A stretch of 64,000 bases of DNA from Cellulophaga sp. RHA19. GTDB taxonomy: Bacteria; Bacteroidota; Bacteroidia; Flavobacteriales; Flavobacteriaceae. The stretch is taken from NCBI RefSeq assembly GCF_002813425.1, contig NZ_PHUL01000001.1, positions 3,355,001-3,419,000 on the forward strand, written 5' to 3'. The translations under genes were made by a program, and so were the position numbers. Under the pieces are notes generated by a model. It worked only from the letters and a program-made list of their open reading frames with translations. It searched no databases and was not told the DNA's origin. Shown piece by piece: positions 59,012 through 64,000 of this stretch (within the stretch, counting starts at the first letter, position 1; each line of letters opens with the position of its first letter).

Positions 59012-60433
59012 ATGAATACTTTTTTATGGATATTATATGCAGTGGTAACACTAAGGAGTATAAGTAGTATTATATTTCATGGCAACAGACCAACAAAATC
59101 TTTAAGCTGGTTTTTAGCAGTGCTACTATTACCATTTGCTGGTCCGTTACTATATTATATGTTTGGTGTAAACCGAAGAAAATTTAAATTCTTTAGAAAG
59201 AAACAAGAAGATAAAAAAAAGCATTTTGAGAAAAAATACAGAGAAATTCATAAGTTAGATAACACTGTAGATTTTAACTCGCCAAAGAAAAAGAAACTAT
59301 CTAAACTTATTGAAACTAGTACTCTTTTAAAAGCATACAGTAACAACAACATTACAGTACTTAACAATGGCAAAGAAACTTTTGATAGTATTTTTGATGC
59401 ATTAAAAAAGGCTGAAAAATATATTCATTTACAATATTATATTTTTTCTAAAGGTGAATTAACAGAGCAATTTTATTCAATTTTAAAAGAGAAAGTTAAC
59501 GCTGGCGTAGAAGTTCGCCTAATTTACGATGCATTTGGAAGCTACTCCTATAGAAATAAAACAATAAAAAGGTTTAAAGATATAGGTGTAAAAGCCTACC
59601 CAATGATGCCTATAGAATTTGGCAGCTTATTATTTAGCTTAAATTATAGAAACCACAGAAAAATAATTATAATAGATGGTAATGTGGGCTTTACAGGTGG
59701 TGTAAATGTAACAGACAAGTATATAAAACCAATTTCTAATGTTGGCATTTGGAAAGATATACACATAAAACTAGAAGGCCCAGTAGTAAACAGTTTACAC
59801 AGGGTATTTATAAAAGATTTTTATTTTGCTAGTAATGATGAAGTTCTATTACATAAAAAATATATTTCTAAAAATGAGGTTAAAGGGCAACATACTGCTC
59901 AAATAGTAGCAGCTGGTCCAGACTCTAAGCAACCTGCCATTATGCAGCAATATATAGAGATGATAAATATTGCCGAAAAATGTATTTGCATTGCTAACCC
60001 ATACTTTATACCAAGCACATCTGTACTACAAGCTTTAAAAATTGCGGCTTTAAGTGGTGTAACTATAAATATTTTAATCCCAAAAGTGTCAGACTCACTG
60101 GTAGCAAAATACAGTATGTTCTCTAGGTTAGAAGAACTTTTAGAAGTTGGTGTAAATGTTTTTTTAAGACCAGATTTTTCTCATAGTAAAATGATATTAA
60201 TAGATGGAGAAATAACATCTATAGGCTCTGGTAATTTTGATTACCGAAGCTTTGAGCACAATTTTGAAACCAACGCCATTATATATGATAGCGCAATAAC
60301 CAAAAAAATACAAGCAGATTTTAATACAATTTGTAAACAAGACACTAAACTTAAGTACAACAAATTTAAAAACAGACCGCTATGGCACAAACTTTTTGAA
60401 GGTGTAGCCAAGTTTTTTAGTCCATTATTATAA
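59012..60433 (+). CDS. cls: Cardiolipin synthase (phospholipase D family)
   Basis: A 473-residue enzyme with two N-terminal membrane helices (about 2-20 and 31-50, the PLDc_N region) and two HKD catalytic motifs: H215-x-K217-x4-D222 in NYRNHRKIIIIDG and H391-x-K393-x4-D398 in FSHSKMILIDG, with GSGNFDYRSFEHNFE after the second. It joins two phosphatidylglycerols, or related lipids, into cardiolipin at the inner membrane. Followed 22 bases later by a secreted metalloprotease-like gene. Confidence 0.92.
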   Translation: MNTFLWILYAVVTLRSISSIIFHGNRPTKSLSWFLAVLLLPFAGPLLYYMFGVNRRKFKFFRKKQEDKKKHFEKKYREIHKLDNTVDFNSPKKKKLSKLIETSTLLKAYSNNNITVLNNGKETFDSIFDALKKAEKYIHLQYYIFSKGELTEQFYSILKEKVNAGVEVRLIYDAFGSYSYRNKTIKRFKDIGVKAYPMMPIEFGSLLFSLNYRNHRKIIIIDGNVGFTGGVNVTDKYIKPISNVGIWKDIHIKLEGPVVNSLHRVFIKDFYFASNDEVLLHKKYISKNEVKGQHTAQIVAAGPDSKQPAIMQQYIEMINIAEKCICIANPYFIPSTSVLQALKIAALSGVTINILIPKVSDSLVAKYSMFSRLEELLEVGVNVFLRPDFSHSKMILIDGEITSIGSGNFDYRSFEHNFETNAIIYDSAITKKIQADFNTICKQDTKLKYNKFKNRPLWHKLFEGVAKFFSPLL

Positions 60434-60455
60434 AAATTAGATACAGTAACAAACA

Positions 60456-61058
60456 ATGAAATTTATAATTTATATAGCATTATTTATGAGTGTACAATAC
60501 ATAAACGCACAACATATTACTCCGCAAATTATTAAAAAAGAAGCCTTAATTGCTTTATCCTATTACCCACAATTAAAAAATACAGAAATAGAATTTAGAT
60601 TTAAAAACAACATTAAAAAATCTACAATGCAGGCACAACCTGTATTTGGTAGTCTTTTACGATCTAAAAAAAAGAGAAAGTATTTAGTTTTAATAAGTGA
60701 AAAATTTAAAATATCTGGTAAAGAATTTAAAACTACAGATGTAGACAGCGACATATTAATTGGCTGGTTAGGTCATGAACTTGGTCATATTTTAGATTAC
60801 CAAAACCGTAGTAGTTTAAATTTAATGTGGTTTGGTATAAAATACTCTTTGTCTGACAATTATATAAAAGAAGCTGAGCGCGCAGCAGATTCTTATGCAG
60901 TAAACTCTGGTATGGCTAACTATATTTTAAAAACCAAAAAGTTTATTTTAAACAACGCAGAGATTGATGAAGACTATAAAGCACGAATTAAAAAGTACTA
61001 TTTATCTCCTGAAGAAATAATGGTATTAGTAAATGAATTAGAAAAAAAGAAGCAATAA
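60456..61058 (+). CDS. Exported zinc-metalloprotease-like protein (HELGH)
   Basis: A 200-residue protein with a signal peptide (cut near INAQH, residue 18) and a zinc-site motif H107-E108-L-G-H111 in GWLGHELGHILDYQ; Glu139 or Glu141 in EAERAADSYAV is the likely third ligand. This is the short gluzincin-type layout. It fits no named family I know. Probably periplasmic. Its terminator hairpin begins inside the coding sequence and includes the stop codon. Confidence 0.72.
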   Translation: MKFIIYIALFMSVQYINAQHITPQIIKKEALIALSYYPQLKNTEIEFRFKNNIKKSTMQAQPVFGSLLRSKKKRKYLVLISEKFKISGKEFKTTDVDSDILIGWLGHELGHILDYQNRSSLNLMWFGIKYSLSDNYIKEAERAADSYAVNSGMANYILKTKKFILNNAEIDEDYKARIKKYYLSPEEIMVLVNELEKKKQ

Positions 61059-61078
61059 TTAATTGCTTCTTTTTTTCT
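61046..61078. terminator. Bidirectional terminator overlapping the metalloprotease stop
   Basis: AGAAGCAAT pairs with ATTGCTTCT; the stop codon TAA at 61056-61058 is inside the hairpin, and T runs flank both sides, serving the convergent GH3-type gene too. Confidence 0.85.
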
Positions 61079-61085
61079 AATTCAT

Positions 61086-62609
61086 TTAAGAGTTATTTAT
61101 CACAAAGTCTTCCCACTCTGCAAAACGCTCTTGCCCCATTACCCTTTCCATTTTTACTTGTCCGCCTTTCTTTTTATTACTTCCACTCCACTCATGAAAA
61201 ACAGAAGGCATAACCGTAGTTACTTTAACACCCTCTAGAGCTTTAGACCTAGCAACCTTATAATTTTTATTTGCTTCTGTTAAAAAACGATCTAATTCTT
61301 GTGCTAACTCTGTGTTATTAATATTAGATTCTGTGCCTAAATACCAACAATGGTAAAAATCATCGTTAATACGGTTGGCACATAATGTATATTCTTGTAT
61401 TTCTATATTAAATTGTTTTTCTAAATGTTGCACAGCATCATTTAACTTATTTACAGATAATTGCGAACCTACAGTGTTTAAAAAAAACTTTGTTCTACCT
61501 GTAATTTTAATTTCTGCACGTTCTATATCTGTAAACTCTATAGTGTCTCCTATAAGGTAACGCCAAGCACCAGCAACACTACTTAATATTAAAACATAAT
61601 CTTGATTTAGCTTTACCTCTGCTATTGTAAGTGAAGGAGCATTTTGCACTAAAGAACCATCTGGCTTAATATAATCTGGATTAAAAGGAACAAACTCAAA
61701 ATAAATTCCGTTATCTGTAACCAATTTCATGGCATCGGTTTCTGGTCTTTGCTGAAAAGCAATAAAACCTTCAGATGCCAAATAAGTATCTATAACTGTT
61801 ATTGGCTTTCCTAATAGCGCATTAAAGCTTTTTTCATACGGTCCAAAAGCTACACCACCAGAGGTGTACACTTGTAGGTTAGGCCATATTTCATGTATGT
61901 TTTTTAGTCCGTTGTAGTCTATTACTTTTTTTAACATAAGCTCCATCCAAGACGGTATACCACTTAAGGCTCCTATATCCCAGTCTGATGCTTTCTCTGC
62001 TATACGTTGTACACGTGTATCCCAATCTGCAATTTGAGCAATCTCTTTTCCTGGCTTGTAATAGTTTTGAAACCAAAACGGAATATTACTAGCGCTTATT
62101 CCACTAATTTCACCTTCTAATGCGTTGTTATATTCTTCTAAATCTGTAGAACTACCCAGCATCATAATTTCTTTTTCAAAAAAATCTGCAGGTAAATCAA
62201 AGTTTTTAAGTGCCAAAACTTGTTGTATACCAGCATTACGTATGGCTTTAACCATATCATCTGTAACAGGTATACGCTTGCTAGTTTTTCCTGTTGTACC
62301 AGAACTTAAAGCAAAATAATCTGGACTATTAGGCCAAGTAATATTTTCTTCTCCTTTTTGTACATTTTGCCACCAATTAGTAGTTATTTGGTCATAGTCT
62401 GAGAAGGGTACTATATTTTTAAACTCTTTCTCTATATTACCTGAGTTTAATATATGACCAAACTTATAATGCTTTCCAAATTTTGTATTTTCTGCTGTAC
62501 TTAATAAACTTTTAAGTACTGCTTTTTGTTCTTCTACTACATTATTACTTGTAGAGATAATATCTGAAGCATGGATAATTCCTTTAATTATGTTTCCTAT
62601 TATAGCCAT
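61086..62609 (-). CDS. GH3-family acyl-adenylating enzyme
   Basis: A 507-residue member of the GH3 (auxin-responsive promoter) family. The ATP-binding motif SSGTTGKTSKRIPV is near residue 105; VYTSGGVAFGPYEKSF, DTYLASEGFIAFQ and ITGRTKFFLNTVGSQLS are the later ANL-type motifs. Plant GH3 enzymes join amino acids to jasmonate or auxin after adenylation; bacterial members are uncharacterised and may join an acyl group to an amino acid or another nucleophile. Monocistronic, after a 384-base spacer on its 5' side. Confidence 0.87.
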   Translation of the reverse strand: MAIIGNIIKGIIHASDIISTSNNVVEEQKAVLKSLLSTAENTKFGKHYKFGHILNSGNIEKEFKNIVPFSDYDQITTNWWQNVQKGEENITWPNSPDYFALSSGTTGKTSKRIPVTDDMVKAIRNAGIQQVLALKNFDLPADFFEKEIMMLGSSTDLEEYNNALEGEISGISASNIPFWFQNYYKPGKEIAQIADWDTRVQRIAEKASDWDIGALSGIPSWMELMLKKVIDYNGLKNIHEIWPNLQVYTSGGVAFGPYEKSFNALLGKPITVIDTYLASEGFIAFQQRPETDAMKLVTDNGIYFEFVPFNPDYIKPDGSLVQNAPSLTIAEVKLNQDYVLILSSVAGAWRYLIGDTIEFTDIERAEIKITGRTKFFLNTVGSQLSVNKLNDAVQHLEKQFNIEIQEYTLCANRINDDFYHCWYLGTESNINNTELAQELDRFLTEANKNYKVARSKALEGVKVTTVMPSVFHEWSGSNKKKGGQVKMERVMGQERFAEWEDFVINNS

Positions 62610-62993
62610 TTGTTAGTGTTTAAGGTGATTTAATATGCAACTAGGCCTATTGAAAAAAGTATCTAGGTCATAGAGCAACAAAAGTCTTATAATTTTAAAC
62701 AGGAGTTTAACTCATTTAAAACTATTATTAACACTAAGAAAATAAAAAGATGGTTAAAATTTAAGCATAAAAAAACCAGTAAATAAATTTACTGGTTTTG
62801 TTTTTTAGCTTATTGCCAAACAGTTATACTAATTAAGTAATACAAAGTTATGATGTTTAATGACTATTCCCCAAATAGTATTAATACTAACTCCAACGTT
62901 TTAACTTAAACACATATTACCTGGCATTGTTGCAATCTTAACATATTTAACACTCAAAAAAACTAATATTTCTGAAGGCAATAAGACTAAAAT
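62610..62993. other. Intergenic region upstream of the GH3-type gene
   Basis: A 384-base spacer. It contains the terminator at 62769-62805 that closes the minus-strand gene on the right; I see no ORF, RNA gene or repeat in the rest. Confidence 0.5.
62769..62805 (-). terminator. Terminator of the DUF4832-like gene
   Basis: AAAACCAGTAAA pairs with TTTACTGGTTTT around a 4-base loop; on the minus strand a T run follows. It lies about 190 bases past the stop at 62994. Confidence 0.85.
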
Positions 62994-64000
62994 TTAGTAC
63001 GAATTAACAAAGTCTATTACTTGGCCATCTAATAACCTTGGACAATAGATTTCTAGCTCTTCATCACCGTCATGATCAATAGTAAATACACTTTCTTCTC
63101 CTGGCATTAATGATTTAAGTGATTCGTTAGAATCATGACCTGCTATAGATAAGTAAGCATCATAATAAATTGGAGCTATACCATTATTTTTTACTGTTAA
63201 AATTGATTTACCGTCTACTTTAACAAATTTTGTTACCTCAAACTTATAACCAGTAGCTAAACTTGCTTCTTTAATTCTGTTTTTGCTTTGATATTGAAAC
63301 TGGTCATTACCTATCATATATGTAATATGAAAACGCGCTGCAAAAGACTCAAAAGACTCTTCGTGTGGGCCATTAGGCGAAAGCACGTTTCTTTGTTCAT
63401 AATCAGTATAATAACTAAACTCTCCTCCTATAGGTGAATTTTCAAATCTATCTCTTCCAAAAAAGTTATGCATATCTGTATTATAGTCACCGTGCTTCTT
63501 GTGCATAAAAGAATCATCAAAAACACCAAAAGGTAAATTTAATAAAGATGTATTTTCACTAAACGGACTGTATTCAGAGTCTCCTGCATCAATAGAAAGT
63601 GACCAATGTAGGTTGTAAAACTCATCATTTAACTTATTTAAAAATGTTGTTTGAAATGATTTACTAGGAAAAGTTCTTCCCAAATCAATAAGACCGTCAT
63701 AATTATGATATTCTGCATAATGCCCAAAACCTACTTGTATAAATGCCAATCTGTTATCTTCATCATACTTCTCAGCAAATTTTTCATAAAATTCTAAAAT
63801 AAAGTCTTTTAACTCTTGGCTTCTCCAATCTGGGTACCAAGTATCCTTTTTTTCTGCTTTAGCCTCTATTTCTTCATATCCATTACTATTTTTAATATAC
63901 TGTGGTACAGTTGTCTCAAAACCTGGATATGAAATTCTAAATCTTAAAATTGCTTGATGATTTCTAGATGCTATATCATTTAATTTATTTTCAACAGCTG
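62994..64000 (-). CDS. DUF4832-like secreted protein or glycosidase-fold protein, partial
   Basis: The reading frame continues to the right edge (335 codons visible; the start is outside, and the TTG at 63749 is internal). The visible part has a TIM-barrel-like end with YPDWRSQELKDF and LAFIQVGFGHYAEYHNYDG, where E/H residues resemble those of clan GH-A type barrels, and a C-terminal beta-sandwich (about from YKFEVTKFVKVDGKSILTVK). This matches the DUF4832/DUF4874 group of presumed carbohydrate-active or exopolysaccharide-linked proteins. Enzymatic activity is not shown by any motif I can certify. Confidence 0.55.
   Translation of the reverse strand, partial: AVENKLNDIASRNHQAILRFRISYPGFETTVPQYIKNSNGYEEIEAKAEKKDTWYPDWRSQELKDFILEFYEKFAEKYDEDNRLAFIQVGFGHYAEYHNYDGLIDLGRTFPSKSFQTTFLNKLNDEFYNLHWSLSIDAGDSEYSPFSENTSLLNLPFGVFDDSFMHKKHGDYNTDMHNFFGRDRFENSPIGGEFSYYTDYEQRNVLSPNGPHEESFESFAARFHITYMIGNDQFQYQSKNRIKEASLATGYKFEVTKFVKVDGKSILTVKNNGIAPIYYDAYLSIAGHDSNESLKSLMPGEESVFTIDHDGDEELEIYCPRLLDGQVIDFVNSY

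Overview
The window is an AT-rich (roughly two-thirds A+T by eye) stretch of chromosome from a marine-type member of the Flavobacteriaceae (Bacteroidota). Evidence: two SusC/SusD outer-membrane uptake pairs, many lipoproteins with Bacteroidota lipoboxes, start codons without a clear Shine-Dalgarno sequence, flavobacterial promoter boxes (TAnnTTTG at -7), and lineage-typical families (2TM-domain proteins, DUF4331, DUF2141, LETM1-related protein, GH3-like adenylating enzyme). I see no rRNA, tRNA, CRISPR array, insertion sequence or prophage. Gene density is high and many operons end in clear hairpin terminators.

Layout. 1-8.5 kb: tail of an anti-sigma factor, a 47-residue membrane protein too small for routine calling, a TPR/DUF4331/DUF4331 envelope operon, a LETM1-related protein, then a five-gene LytTR two-component operon in which the histidine kinase carries a C-terminal 2TM domain and is followed by three stand-alone 2TM proteins. 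8.6-22 kb: housekeeping and envelope genes (RluF-type pseudouridine synthase, two phosphoesterase-type enzymes, PaiB-like protein, DUF2141), a divergent Dps/OxyR pair with both OxyR redox cysteines, a PBP4-type peptidase, a PadR-PspC-DUF2807 operon, and a dipeptide epimerase coupled to an AONS-fold PLP enzyme. 22-32 kb: SusC/SusD pair 1 (no enzymes attached), thioredoxin reductase, a formylglycine-generating enzyme with both catalytic cysteines, an MFS transporter, a patatin.

32-45.7 kb is the most distinctive region: a membrane-spanning TPR/LuxR-like regulator, SusC/SusD pair 2, a surface glycan-binding-type lipoprotein, a sugar isomerase-like TIM barrel, then a compact convergent operon for a class I electron chain (cytochrome P450, [2Fe-2S] ferredoxin, ferredoxin reductase) with a divergent AraC/cupin regulator. 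A repeated element GTCTAGTTAAAAT lies upstream of SusC and, inverted, upstream of the regulator. The combination recalls marine flavobacterial loci in which CYP236A P450s demethylate 6-O-methyl-D-galactose from porphyran, but no glycoside hydrolase or sulfatase is present here, so the substrate is not established.

45.8-61 kb looks like a stress and envelope island: YihY, AI-2E-family transporter, an operon of F420-reductase-like protein/HPF/acidic protein/succinate-semialdehyde dehydrogenase, a PA2169-family four-helix protein, AraC protein, single-domain response regulator, PAS histidine kinase, TerC, a DUF5670-type miniprotein, a second Dps and cardiolipin synthase. Several of these share a promoter-like layout TTGnnTTAAT-N19-YAnnTTTG. 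The right end holds a secreted HELGH metalloprotease, a GH3-family adenylating enzyme and a partial DUF4832-like protein running off the edge.
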